Shown here: one piece after another, positions 16,813 to 24,926 of the stretch
Layout: every line of letters starts with the position of its first letter
How positions within the stretch are numbered: the first letter of the stretch is position 1
Assembly (NCBI GenBank): GCA_947625625.1
Contig: CANQPC010000010.1
Location: 1 to 41,203, forward strand
Length of the DNA: 41,203 nucleotides
From: an uncultured Bacilli bacterium
GTDB taxonomy: Bacteria; Bacillota_I; Bacilli_A; RF39; UBA660
Direction: 5' to 3'
The notes under the pieces: generated by a model
Databases searched by the model: none
Seen by the model: only the letters and a program-made list of their open reading frames with translations
Told to the model about the DNA's origin: nothing
Made by a program: the position numbers and the translations under genes

Positions 16813-18092
16813 AAAAAATTATAATAGCACTTATTTCACTTATAGTATTATCTTTTGCCGGTTATTTTGTATATGTAAATTATTTAAAAGAAGAAATACC
16901 TAAAATAATACCCGAAAAAGAAGTAGCAAACATTACAGAGTATTATATCTATGGAAATCATTTAAATATTAAAGGAAATATCGAACTAGATGATTTTAAT
17001 TATACTAGTTTCGTATTGACTTTACATAGTAAAAAAGATAAAGATATCGAACTCAAAACCGAAGAAGATGGAAGAAGTATCAATTTCTATCTTTCAGAGT
17101 ATATAAATGATGGCTTATACTTAGATGATATCGAAAGAGGAACATATAATCTCTTCTTAAAGTTAACTTATCCAAACAAAGAAAAGCCCGAAGAAGAAAT
17201 CGTAAAATATTATTCTCTTCAAAATAATACCACTTATAATGAGACCGAATATTACACACTATCTAAGTATAATAACAAAATTACCATAAACACCGATAAA
17301 GACTATCAGACCCTTACTCTAAACGTCAAAGAGAAAGATGATAATTTAGATGTATACGATATAACGATTGACCCCGGTCATGGTGGTATGGATGGCGGAG
17401 GCTCATATAACGGTTATAAAGAAACTGACTTTACTATTGATATCGCTGAAAAAGTCAAAGAAAAATTAGAAGCATCCGGTCTAAAAATTAAACTCACACA
17501 TTCTAAAGGAGAGCTAAGTAGAAATGATTTATTAGACGAATACGGTGAGAATGGAAGGGCCGTCATTCCAAATAAAGTAAAATCAAAATATACTTTTTCT
17601 ATTCACATCAATAAAAACGAAGCAAGTAGCGTCCATGGCGTAGAAGTCTACACTCCATCTGATATAAATTATGATTTAGCCAAAAGTTTAGCGGAAAATA
17701 TCGTAAATTATACCGGCGTAGATTATTCATCAAACCGTCTATATAAAATGTATAATGGTGTTTATACTCACAATTTTACTGAATATGAAATATCATCTTC
17801 GATCGAAGACTATCAAAAGAAAAACTATGAACCTTATGAAATAACTGAAAAGTCTAATTATTTATATATGATAAGAGAAACTGGAGGATTCATGACAGGA
17901 GCCTATGTCGATGATAGAAATTCCGAAAAAGTAGGCATTAACCCATATTATAATAGCAATGTTGGAAACGAAACATATTTAATGGAGTTATGTTACTTAT
18001 CTAACATTGATGATACAAATATTTTAAAAGAAAAAATAGATGAATTCGCTACTGCTATCGCTGATGCTATTAAGACTCATTTAAATATATAA
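16809..18092 (+). CDS. N-acetylmuramoyl-L-alanine amidase (Amidase_3 family)
   Basis: 427 residues, exported with an uncleaved signal anchor (about residues 5-24). Residues ~35-180 are an Asn/Glu-rich beta-type region I do not recognise, possibly wall-binding. The catalytic domain starts at DPGHGGMDGG, with zinc ligand H191. Further ligands are the Glu in YKETDF and the His in FSIHINKN. The catalytic Glu is in YLMELCYLSN near the C-terminus. The enzyme cleaves the amide bond between MurNAc and L-Ala of peptidoglycan, outside the membrane. Spore amidase CwlD belongs to the same family, and yunB is close by, but no feature separates a spore role from cell separation. It overlaps sufB by four bases and depends on its promoter. 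Confidence 0.88.
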   Translation: MKKIIIALISLIVLSFAGYFVYVNYLKEEIPKIIPEKEVANITEYYIYGNHLNIKGNIELDDFNYTSFVLTLHSKKDKDIELKTEEDGRSINFYLSEYINDGLYLDDIERGTYNLFLKLTYPNKEKPEEEIVKYYSLQNNTTYNETEYYTLSKYNNKITINTDKDYQTLTLNVKEKDDNLDVYDITIDPGHGGMDGGGSYNGYKETDFTIDIAEKVKEKLEASGLKIKLTHSKGELSRNDLLDEYGENGRAVIPNKVKSKYTFSIHINKNEASSVHGVEVYTPSDINYDLAKSLAENIVNYTGVDYSSNRLYKMYNGVYTHNFTEYEISSSIEDYQKKNYEPYEITEKSNYLYMIRETGGFMTGAYVDDRNSEKVGINPYYNSNVGNETYLMELCYLSNIDDTNILKEKIDEFATAIADAIKTHLNI

Positions 18093-18157
18093 TATGTCAA
18101 ATTTGTGTCAAGTAATCAATTTATAAAAAAAACATTTTTCAACAAAATTTTTCCCAT

Positions 18158-18196
18158 AAAAAGAATTTTTGTAATATTCTAAAATTCTTTTTTTTC
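18158..18196 (+). terminator. Intrinsic terminator of sufB-amidase operon
   Basis: AAAGAATTTT (18160-18169) pairs with AAAATTCTTT (18181-18190), with an 11-base loop and a long T-run. Confidence 0.8.
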
Positions 18197-18241
18197 CCTC
18201 TTTATATAAATCTAACTCCTTAAAAAAGCATTTTTAGCCAT

Positions 18242-18271
18242 TTGTCATCACCTTTCTCCCTATGTTATATT
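18242..18271 (+). promoter_or_regulatory. Sigma-A promoter for ssb
   Basis: TTGTCA (18242-18247), 18-base spacer, TATATT (18266-18271) with TGT extended -10. The ssb ribosome site AAGGAGG follows at 18281. Confidence 0.65.
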
Positions 18272-18291
18272 CACTAGCGAAAGGAGGTATT

Positions 18292-18663
18292 ATGGTTAAT
18301 CAAATTGTTTTAGTAGGACGAATTGCTAGGGCACCAGAAACCAAAGTCACCGAAAATGGTAAAAAGTATGCTACTCTAACACTTGCTGTTCCCCGCAACT
18401 ACAAAAATGTTAATGGCGAGTATGATACAGACTTTTTAGATTGCACTCTCTGGGCCGCTGTTGCCGAATCAACTAGTGAATATTGTCAAACTGGAGATAT
18501 GATTGGAGTGAAGGGACGCATTCAATCTAGAATTGTCGAATCACCAGAAGGCACGAAGCGAAGAAAAACAGAAATAGTCGCAGAAAAAGTTACCTTCCTG
18601 ACATCTAATTCATCTCGCAAGCCCAAAAATGAAATAGTTGAAAAAAACGAAGCAGATTCATAA
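18292..18663 (+). CDS. ssb: Short single-stranded DNA-binding protein
   Basis: 123 residues from ATG 18292, chosen because AAGGAGG lies directly upstream; an in-frame ATG at 18262 falls in the promoter. The OB fold runs MVNQIVLVGRIARAPE to ~residue 105 with DFLDCTLW and the aromatic strands typical of bacterial SSB. After the fold only ~18 residues remain, ending NEADS. The acidic C-terminal tip of replicative SSB (DDDIPF-like), which recruits partner proteins, is missing. Size and tail resemble SsbB (YwpH)-type accessory SSBs of Firmicutes linked to transformation or plasmid transfer. It lies alone, not between rpsF and rpsR. A full-length SSB is therefore expected elsewhere in the genome. 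Confidence 0.88.
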   Translation: MVNQIVLVGRIARAPETKVTENGKKYATLTLAVPRNYKNVNGEYDTDFLDCTLWAAVAESTSEYCQTGDMIGVKGRIQSRIVESPEGTKRRKTEIVAEKVTFLTSNSSRKPKNEIVEKNEADS

Positions 18664-18672
18664 ATCTGCTTC
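18649..18672 (+). terminator. Hairpin overlapping the end of ssb
   Basis: GAAGCAGATT and AATCTGCTTC form a perfect 10-bp stem with loop CATA. The 5' arm encodes the last residues and the stop codon lies at the loop/3' arm. The T-run is poor (TTATCGTT). Confidence 0.7.
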
Positions 18673-18740
18673 TTATCGTTCATAATAAGAATAACAAAAT
18701 AATCAAAAAATTTTTATCATCAATTAATTTAAAAAAAAAT

Positions 18741-18789
18741 AGTTAACAAATAGTTAAATATCTATACAATTTCAATATTTTGTTATAAA
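18741..18789 (+). promoter_or_regulatory. Promoter region of the XRE regulator with repeated TAGTTAA
   Basis: TATAAA at 18784-18789 is preceded by TGT (extended -10). Upstream, TAGTTAAC and TAGTTAAA occur eleven bases apart (18740-18758), a possible autoregulatory operator. Both points are tentative. Confidence 0.4.
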
Positions 18790-18842
18790 ATAATATTAAC
18801 AAGGAGATAACTCTTTAATAATTAATATAAGGTGGTAAAAAT

Positions 18843-19202
18843 ATGATCGGCAAAAGAGTAAAAGAATTAAGAATTGAAAAGGGACTATCACAACAAGATT
18901 TAGGAATAGCTATCGGAGTAACTAAAGTATCTATCTGTGGTTATGAAAATGGAACCCGTATACCAAGTCTTGAAAACCTTGTCAAAATAGCGGATGCTTT
19001 AGCGACGACTACAGATTATTTACTAGGAAGAGAAGTACCAATTGTCAATGAAGAGAGTAAGTCTTATATTGGCTCTATTTCTTATGAAGATGTTTCTCTA
19101 ATTCTCGAATTAAGGCATTACCCTAATATCTATAACAAGTTACTTAAAGATGTCAAAAGGTCTGCCAGTATAATTAATAAAAGACTAATAACTAAAAGTT
19201 AA
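18843..19202 (+). CDS. XRE-family helix-turn-helix transcriptional regulator
   Basis: 119 residues, start preceded by AAGGTGG. Residues 1-65 are a classic Cro/CI-type HTH: GKRVKELRIEKGLSQQDLG, the recognition helix region VTKVSICGYENGTR, then SLENLVKIADALATTTDYLLGR. The remaining ~50 residues are helical and may mediate dimerisation. It stands 21 bases before asnS with no promoter or terminator between, so the two genes are probably co-transcribed. Repeated TAGTTAA motifs upstream could be its operator. A further AAGGAGAT at about 18800 has no start codon in reach and looks vestigial. The target regulon cannot be inferred. Confidence 0.85.
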   Translation: MIGKRVKELRIEKGLSQQDLGIAIGVTKVSICGYENGTRIPSLENLVKIADALATTTDYLLGREVPIVNEESKSYIGSISYEDVSLILELRHYPNIYNKLLKDVKRSASIINKRLITKS

Positions 19203-19223
19203 AACGAGAAGGAAGGTATATAT

Positions 19224-20597
19224 ATGTTAGATATTAAAGATTTATATGAAAAAGATTATGAAGGACAACAAATATCCGTTAGCGGTTGGATTAGAAATCA
19301 TCGTAAGCAGGCCCATTTTGGCTTTATCGACTTATCGGATGGTACTTACTTTAAAACACTACAAGTTGTCTATGATGACAGTTTAAAAGATTTTGCAGAG
19401 ATAACAAAATTAAAATTAGGTTCTGCAATTACCGTAACTGGAAAACTAATAGCTTCTCCCAAAGAAGGTCAAAAGTTTGAGTTAAGCTTAGAATCATTCG
19501 TCTTAGAAGGCGATTGTCCTGATGACTATCCACTCCAAGCTAAAGGAAGACCAACTAGAGAGTTCCTAAGAGAAATAGCTTATTTAAGACCACGAACAAA
19601 TCTTTTCAATGCAACTTTTAGAGTAAGAAGTGTAGCGGCTTATGCCATTCACAAGTATTTTCAAGAAAGAGGCTATGTCTATTTCCATGCTCCCTTGATA
19701 ACTTCTTCTGACTGTGAAGGAGCAGGAGAAATGTTCCAAGTAACCACTCTCGATTTAGATAAAGTTTCTCAAAGCGGTAAACTAGATTATACCAAAGACT
19801 TTTTCAGTAAGCAAACTTCACTTACCGTATCGGGACAGCTAGAAGCTGAAACTTTTGCTCTTGCCTATAAAAAAGTTTATACTTTCGGACCAACTTTTCG
19901 TGCTGAAAATTCCAATACCAAAACTCATGCCTCTGAATTTTGGATGATTGAACCAGAAATTGCCTTTTGTGATTTAAATGGTGACATGGATATCATGGAA
20001 GATATGCTAAAGTATGTTGTTAAATACGTTTTAGATAATTGCTCTGTCGAAATGGAATTTTTTGACAAATTCGTCGAAAAAGGACTAATTAATAAATTAA
20101 CTAAATTAGTAAATAGTAATTTTGTCAGAATCGATCACGAAGAAGTAATCAAAATATTAAAAGAAGCCAAAGTAAAGTGGGAATTTGCTCCTGAATATGG
20201 TAAAGATATCGCCAAAGAACACGAAAAGTACATTACCGAATACTTTGATGGACCAGTATTTATCAAAAATTGGCCTAAAGATATTAAAGCCTTTTATATG
20301 AAACAAAATGAAGATGGAAAAACTGTTGCTGCCGTCGACTTAGAAGTTCCCGGAGCAGGAGAGCTAATGGGCGGAAGTCAGAGAGAAGAAAATTATGATA
20401 AATTAGTTTCTCGTATGAAAGAAGTAGGAATTGCTCCCGAATCTATGGAATGGTACTTAAATCTAAGACGTTTTGGAGGATGCACTCATTCCGGCTTTGG
20501 AATGGGCTTTGAAAGATTGATAATTTATCTAACTGGCGTTGATAATATTCGTGATGTAATTCCATATCCCCGAACACCAGGAAACTGTGAATATTAA
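19224..20597 (+). CDS. asnS: Asparaginyl-tRNA synthetase
   Basis: 457 residues. The N-terminal OB-fold anticodon-binding domain (1-~110, ISVSGWIRNHRKQAHFGFIDL) is followed by the class II catalytic core. Motif 2 is FGPTFRAENSNTKTHASEFWM and motif 3 is GFGMGFERLIIY, with the terminal VIPYPRTPGNCEY. The residues NTKTHASEFWM and the absence of the bacterial AspRS insertion domain identify AsnRS rather than AspRS. The enzyme charges tRNA-Asn with asparagine directly, so the host has asparagine-specific charging. No T-box leader precedes it; it follows the XRE regulator by 21 bases and ends in a terminator. Length agrees with the family. Confidence 0.95.
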   Translation: MLDIKDLYEKDYEGQQISVSGWIRNHRKQAHFGFIDLSDGTYFKTLQVVYDDSLKDFAEITKLKLGSAITVTGKLIASPKEGQKFELSLESFVLEGDCPDDYPLQAKGRPTREFLREIAYLRPRTNLFNATFRVRSVAAYAIHKYFQERGYVYFHAPLITSSDCEGAGEMFQVTTLDLDKVSQSGKLDYTKDFFSKQTSLTVSGQLEAETFALAYKKVYTFGPTFRAENSNTKTHASEFWMIEPEIAFCDLNGDMDIMEDMLKYVVKYVLDNCSVEMEFFDKFVEKGLINKLTKLVNSNFVRIDHEEVIKILKEAKVKWEFAPEYGKDIAKEHEKYITEYFDGPVFIKNWPKDIKAFYMKQNEDGKTVAAVDLEVPGAGELMGGSQREENYDKLVSRMKEVGIAPESMEWYLNLRRFGGCTHSGFGMGFERLIIYLTGVDNIRDVIPYPRTPGNCEY

Positions 20598-20598
20598 A

Positions 20599-20628
20599 AA
20601 ATTAAGAAAAAACTTAATTTTTTTTTTA
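20599..20628 (+). terminator. Intrinsic terminator of asnS
   Basis: AAATTAAG, a six-A loop, CTTAATTT, then a T-run. Confidence 0.85.
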
Positions 20629-20647
20629 CCTAAAATTACCATGTTAT

Positions 20648-20675
20648 TATTACCCATTATTGGTAATACTATAAC
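20648..20675 (+). promoter_or_regulatory. Palindromic operator candidate overlapping the lipoprotein promoter
   Basis: TATTACC, seven bases, GGTAATA (20648-20668) is a perfect 7-7-7 inverted repeat. The candidate -10 TATAAC (20670-20675) follows immediately, so a bound dimer would cover the -35 and spacer. A further ATTACC half-site lies at about 20636-20641. Confidence 0.55.
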
Positions 20676-20692
20676 TGGAAAGGAGTAATTTT

Positions 20693-21232
20693 ATGAAAAA
20701 AACTTTATTTTTACTAGCAGTAATAGCTATCTTATCAGGATGTGGAAGTGATGAAACACTAACTTGTACTACTGATAACACTCTAGGAACTATCACTTCC
20801 AATTCAACTTATCGAATTGATTATCGAAATGATGAAATTCGAAAGTTAACTATTACTTATGAGTATAAAGATAAACATACTGACGGAGTAGGAACAGGCA
20901 CAGACGGAACTACTGATGATACTGATACCGACGACGATGGAATAATTGATGGAGTTGTCGGAGAAACATTAGATGACGTCGTAACAGGAATTACTGATGG
21001 CATCTTAGATATCGCCGGTATCAGAACGAGACATGATAATCGTTTTGGAACATTTACCAATACTGATGGTTTCATGAGAACCGTTGATACCGATAACGAT
21101 ACAGATTATAAAGTTACATACACTTACGATTTAACTAAACTATCAGATGATGATTTAGCTACTTTTGGAATCAGTAAAGATTTAAATACTCAGAAAACAA
21201 CTTATACAAATCAAGGCTTAACTTGCAAATAG
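20693..21232 (+). CDS. Lipoprotein with Asp/Thr/Gly-rich insert
   Basis: 179 residues, start preceded by AAAGGAG. A lipobox (LSGC, lipidated C17) ends the signal peptide. The mature part has two beta-rich pieces: one up to ~residue 60 (TYRIDYRNDEIRKLTITYEY) and one at the C-terminus (YKVTYTYDL). Between them is an insert rich in Asp, Thr and Gly (DTDTDDDGIIDG). That insert resembles calcium-binding DxDxDG loops, but metal binding is not shown. The beta-rich pieces faintly recall small DUF1307/YehR-type lipoproteins, which I cannot confirm. It forms its own unit between two terminators, with a palindromic operator candidate at its promoter, so expression is probably regulated. Confidence 0.75.
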   Translation: MKKTLFLLAVIAILSGCGSDETLTCTTDNTLGTITSNSTYRIDYRNDEIRKLTITYEYKDKHTDGVGTGTDGTTDDTDTDDDGIIDGVVGETLDDVVTGITDGILDIAGIRTRHDNRFGTFTNTDGFMRTVDTDNDTDYKVTYTYDLTKLSDDDLATFGISKDLNTQKTTYTNQGLTCK

Positions 21233-21245
21233 TTAAGTTTTTTTA
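21217..21245 (+). terminator. Intrinsic terminator overlapping the lipoprotein stop codon
   Basis: CTTAACT (21217-21223) pairs with AGTTAAG (21231-21237), followed by seven Ts. The stop codon lies in the hairpin. Confidence 0.85.
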
Positions 21246-21265
21246 ATAACTTCCCAAGACAAATA

Positions 21266-21294
21266 TTGTTATTTGATAATATTTATGTTAAAAT
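21266..21294 (+). promoter_or_regulatory. Sigma-A promoter for pyruvate:ferredoxin oxidoreductase
   Basis: TTGTTA (21266-21271), 17-base spacer, TAAAAT (21289-21294); the TGT preceding it lies one base off the usual extended -10 register. Confidence 0.65.
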
Positions 21295-21329
21295 TATTAT
21301 GATAAATAAAAATAGAAAGAGGGATTGTT

Positions 21330-24300
21330 ATGGCAAATTATAAAACGATGGATGCTAATGAAGCCGTTGCTAGAGTAGCCTATAAATTTATTGAAGTAGC
21401 AGGTATTTATCCAATTACTCCAGCTTCTCCAATGGCCGAAAAAGTTGATGTTTTAAGTAGTAATAATGAAATAAATTTTTGGGGAAATAAGGTAAAAGTA
21501 GTAGAGATGGAATCAGAATCTGGAGCAATTGCCATGGTTCATGGTTCCCTTCAAAGTGGTATTTTAGCCGGTAGCTTTACTGCCAGTCAAGGTCTTCTTC
21601 TTATGATACCCACTCTTTACAAATTAGCGGGAGAAATGTTACCAGGTGTCATTCATGTCGCCGCTCGAAGCTTATCTACTCATGCATTAAGTATCTTTGG
21701 AGATCATCAAGATATTTATGCTACAAGACAGACAGGAATCTGCCTATTATCTTCATCTTCTCCCGAAGAAGCTTATCATATGGCAATGATAGCGCATCTT
21801 TCTAGTATCAAATCATCATTACCATTTATTCATTTCTTTGATGGCTTCCGAACTAGTCACGAAATCGATAAAATAAAAGAGATAGATCTTTCCAAAATAG
21901 AAACCCTAATCGATAAAAAAGCCCTAAAAGAATTTCGTGAAAGAGGTATGCAAAATAGTCATCCCAATATCAGAGGAACCGCTCAAAATGATGATATCTA
22001 TTTTCAAAATACCGAAGTTCGAAACAAATATTATGATGATGTTATCGATAATGTAAGTTACTATATGAAAAAAATAAACACAATAACTAAAAAAGATTAC
22101 AGTTTATTTAACTATTATGGCGATAAAAAAGCCACTTCGATAATTGTCGCCATGGGATCAGTTTGCCAAACAATTGAAGAAACCATAGATAAATTAAATA
22201 GAGAAGGCTACAAAGTAGGATTAGTAAAAGTTCATCTCTATCGTCCATTTAGTATTAAACATTTACAGGAAGTAATTCCAAGTACTGTTAAGACACTAGC
22301 GGTCTTAGATCGTACCAAAGAACCCGGTTCCAGTGGTGAACCATTATATTTAGATGTCGTAAATGCCCTCAAAGATAGAGATATCAAAGTAATCGGTGGA
22401 CGCTATGGACTATCTTCTAAAAATACGACTCCTGCCATGATAAAAGCTGTTTATGATAATCTGATGACAACGCAAAAAAATAACTTCACTATTGGAATCG
22501 AAGATGATGTTACCGGATTAAGTCTTGAAATTGATAGTAACTTTAAACTAGATAATCACAGCTTTGAACTTCTAATATATGGCTACGGCTCTGACGGTAT
22601 GGTATCGACTTCCAAAGATATAATCAAGATAATTGGTGATAATTCCAATAAATACGTTCAAGGCTATTTTCAATACGATTCCAAAAAATCCGGTGGTGTA
22701 ACGAGAAGCCATATTCGTATCTCATCTTCCGAAATAAAAAGTACTTATTATATCGATAATCCAAGCTTCATAGTAGTATCGAAAGATACCTATATGTATA
22801 AGTATGATATCTTAGATAATTTAAAAGATAAAGGAATTCTATTCTTAAATACTAATTTAGACGAAGAAAGATTAATCAAATCACTTCCCAATAAAGTAAA
22901 GCACCTTCTAGCTTTAAAAAAAGCAAAATTCTATACTATTGATGCCTATAAATTAGTAAATGAATTGGGACTCAAAAACAAAATTAATACTTGTATGGAA
23001 ACATGTATTTTTGAAATAATGAATTTATATGATATGAAAAAAATAATCAATATCATGAAAGACAACAATAATACTAGATTTGCCTCTAAAGGTCAAAATA
23101 TTATCGATATTAATAATAAAGTAATAGATAATTCTCTCAAGTATTTAAAAGAAATAAAAATAGATCCATCTTGGATCGAATTAGAATATAAAGAAAATAA
23201 AAAATTAACTCCTTTGGAAACAATTAATCTTCTAAAAGGTGATACTCTTCCTGTAAGTGCTTTCCTTCCTCATAAATCTGGTATCTTTGAAGCAGGAACG
23301 ACAAAATTAGAAAAAAGAAACATTGCCGAAAATATTCCCAATTGGCTTCCTGAAAATTGTATCGAATGTAATCAGTGTGCTTTCGCTTGTCCTCATGCTG
23401 TTATAAGACCGTTTCTTTTAGATAAAAAGGATGAAAAAATTCAGAGCATTCCATCACTTATCCCTAAAGATAAAGAATTCACTATTGGCATAAATTACGA
23501 GCAGTGTACTGGCTGCGGTCTTTGTGCAGTAACTTGTCCCGGCAAAGGTGGAAATAAAGCTCTCGAAATGATTCCCAACACTAAAAGTGATAAAGATTTT
23601 GACTATTTAATCCAAAATAATGCCAATAACAGTTATAAAGCCAATATATTAAATGTCAAAAATATCAGCTTTAAAGAACCAAAATTTGAATATTCTGGAG
23701 CTTGTGCCGGATGTGGAGAAACACCATATTTAACTAATTTAACGAGAGTATTTAATGACAACTTAATAATTGCTAATGCCACCGGTTGTTCTTCCATTTA
23801 TGGTGCCTCTGCTCCTAGTATGCCTTACAGCGTACCTTGGGCTAGCTCCCTATTTGAAGATAATTCCGAATACGGCTATGGTATCCTAACTGGAATTAAT
23901 TTAAAGAGAGATAAAATAAGAAAGTATATGCAAGAATATCCAAGAAATAAAATCTTTAAAAAATGGTTAGATAACAGCGAAAATTATGAAATATGTCAAG
24001 AAGTAAAAGAACAAATTGATTATAAAAAACATCCATATCTTTTAGATATGAAAGATTATATCGTTCCTAAAAGTATGTGGATCGTCGGAGGAGATGGCTT
24101 TGCTTACGATATTGGCTATAGTGGTCTAGACCATATTTTATCTAAAAATGAAAACATCAATATTTTAGTTCTCGATACCGAAGTATATTCAAATACTGGC
24201 GGTCAAGCCTCTAAGTCATCAAATTTAGGTTCGATAGCATCATTTGCTTCCAAGGGAAAAGAAACTTATAAAAAAGATTTAGCCAGAATAGCCATGTGTT

Positions 24301-24704
24301 ATCCTCATGTCTATGTAGCCTCTACTAATATTGGCTACAATAAAGAACAATACCTTAAAGTTTTAGATGAAGCTTCTAAACATAATGGCCCATCACTTGT
24401 TATAGCCTATAGTCCATGTATCGAACATGGAATAAAGACAGGTATGGAGCATTCCCAATCTAATGCTTATCTAGCAAGTAAGTGTGGTTACTTCTTAACA
24501 TTTAGATATCATCCCGAAGATAAAAAATTACTTTTAGATTCCCAAGAACCCGATTTTTCCAAATACGAAGATTATCTCATGACTGAAAATCGTTTTGCTA
24601 ATTTAAAGAGAGTAAATAAAGAAAATGCTAGTCAAATTTTAGAAGAGCAACAAAAGTGGGCTATTGATAGATATAATTACTATAAAAAATTAAGTGAAGA
24701 ATAG
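21330..24704 (+). CDS. nifJ: Pyruvate:ferredoxin (flavodoxin) oxidoreductase
   Basis: 1124 residues, a little shorter than the usual ~1170. It is the fused single-chain form. Domain I starts with AYKFIEVAGIYPITPASPMAE. The ferredoxin domain has CIECNQCAFACP (C677, C680, C683, C687) and CTGCGLCAVTCPG (C726, C729, C732, C736). The thiamine diphosphate domain has CAGCGETPYL (C792, C795), ATGCSSIYG, GGDGFAYDIGYSGLDH and YSNTGGQASKSS. A late Cys in SPCIEHG supplies the last ligand of the third cluster. The enzyme oxidises pyruvate to acetyl-CoA and CO2 and reduces ferredoxin or flavodoxin; it is oxygen-sensitive, which indicates an anaerobe. Three [4Fe-4S] clusters make it a client of Fe-S assembly. 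Confidence 0.96.
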   Translation: MANYKTMDANEAVARVAYKFIEVAGIYPITPASPMAEKVDVLSSNNEINFWGNKVKVVEMESESGAIAMVHGSLQSGILAGSFTASQGLLLMIPTLYKLAGEMLPGVIHVAARSLSTHALSIFGDHQDIYATRQTGICLLSSSSPEEAYHMAMIAHLSSIKSSLPFIHFFDGFRTSHEIDKIKEIDLSKIETLIDKKALKEFRERGMQNSHPNIRGTAQNDDIYFQNTEVRNKYYDDVIDNVSYYMKKINTITKKDYSLFNYYGDKKATSIIVAMGSVCQTIEETIDKLNREGYKVGLVKVHLYRPFSIKHLQEVIPSTVKTLAVLDRTKEPGSSGEPLYLDVVNALKDRDIKVIGGRYGLSSKNTTPAMIKAVYDNLMTTQKNNFTIGIEDDVTGLSLEIDSNFKLDNHSFELLIYGYGSDGMVSTSKDIIKIIGDNSNKYVQGYFQYDSKKSGGVTRSHIRISSSEIKSTYYIDNPSFIVVSKDTYMYKYDILDNLKDKGILFLNTNLDEERLIKSLPNKVKHLLALKKAKFYTIDAYKLVNELGLKNKINTCMETCIFEIMNLYDMKKIINIMKDNNNTRFASKGQNIIDINNKVIDNSLKYLKEIKIDPSWIELEYKENKKLTPLETINLLKGDTLPVSAFLPHKSGIFEAGTTKLEKRNIAENIPNWLPENCIECNQCAFACPHAVIRPFLLDKKDEKIQSIPSLIPKDKEFTIGINYEQCTGCGLCAVTCPGKGGNKALEMIPNTKSDKDFDYLIQNNANNSYKANILNVKNISFKEPKFEYSGACAGCGETPYLTNLTRVFNDNLIIANATGCSSIYGASAPSMPYSVPWASSLFEDNSEYGYGILTGINLKRDKIRKYMQEYPRNKIFKKWLDNSENYEICQEVKEQIDYKKHPYLLDMKDYIVPKSMWIVGGDGFAYDIGYSGLDHILSKNENINILVLDTEVYSNTGGQASKSSNLGSIASFASKGKETYKKDLARIAMCYPHVYVASTNIGYNKEQYLKVLDEASKHNGPSLVIAYSPCIEHGIKTGMEHSQSNAYLASKCGYFLTFRYHPEDKKLLLDSQEPDFSKYEDYLMTENRFANLKRVNKENASQILEEQQKWAIDRYNYYKKLSEE

Positions 24705-24732
24705 TCTGAAAAATAATTGTTTTCATGACTAT
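24701..24732 (+). promoter_or_regulatory. Hairpin after the oxidoreductase gene, without a T-run
   Basis: ATAGTCTGAAAA (24701-24712) pairs with TTTTCA and GACTAT (24720-24732) with one bulged T, forming a 12-bp stem that includes the stop codon. No T-run follows, so a processing or partial attenuation element is more likely than a terminator. Confidence 0.5.
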
Positions 24733-24770
24733 GTGTGTCTTGAACGAAGTGAAAGGAATGTGTGGTTAAT

Positions 24771-24926
24771 ATGAAAGAAGAGATCATTCTAGATGAAAAG
24801 AAAGTTACAATCACAACTAAATTACCAAAAGAAGCTCTAGCGGATAACAATTTAAAAATTTTACTTGATGAAACAATTGACTTAAAAAATGTTGTAAAGG
24901 AAATTAATAGCAATGACAAAAAGTAA
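24771..24926 (+). CDS. 51-residue small acidic/basic protein
   Basis: The ATG at 24771 follows AAAGGA at about 24752-24757. The reading frame encodes 51 residues (MKEEIILDEKKVTITTKLPK... ending NSNDKK) and stops at 24924-24926, overlapping the next gene by 14 bases. The composition is charged with regularly spaced hydrophobics, consistent with a strand-strand-helix mini-domain, and no membrane segment. I do not recognise a family. The overlap and the ribosome site support translation coupled to the 449-residue protein downstream. Confidence 0.6.
   Translation: MKEEIILDEKKVTITTKLPKEALADNNLKILLDETIDLKNVVKEINSNDKK

Noticed and set aside
18664-18842. CRISPR-like or iteron repeats from the TAGTTAA copies
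   Set aside because: Only two copies, short and without spacers of constant length; better read as a possible operator.
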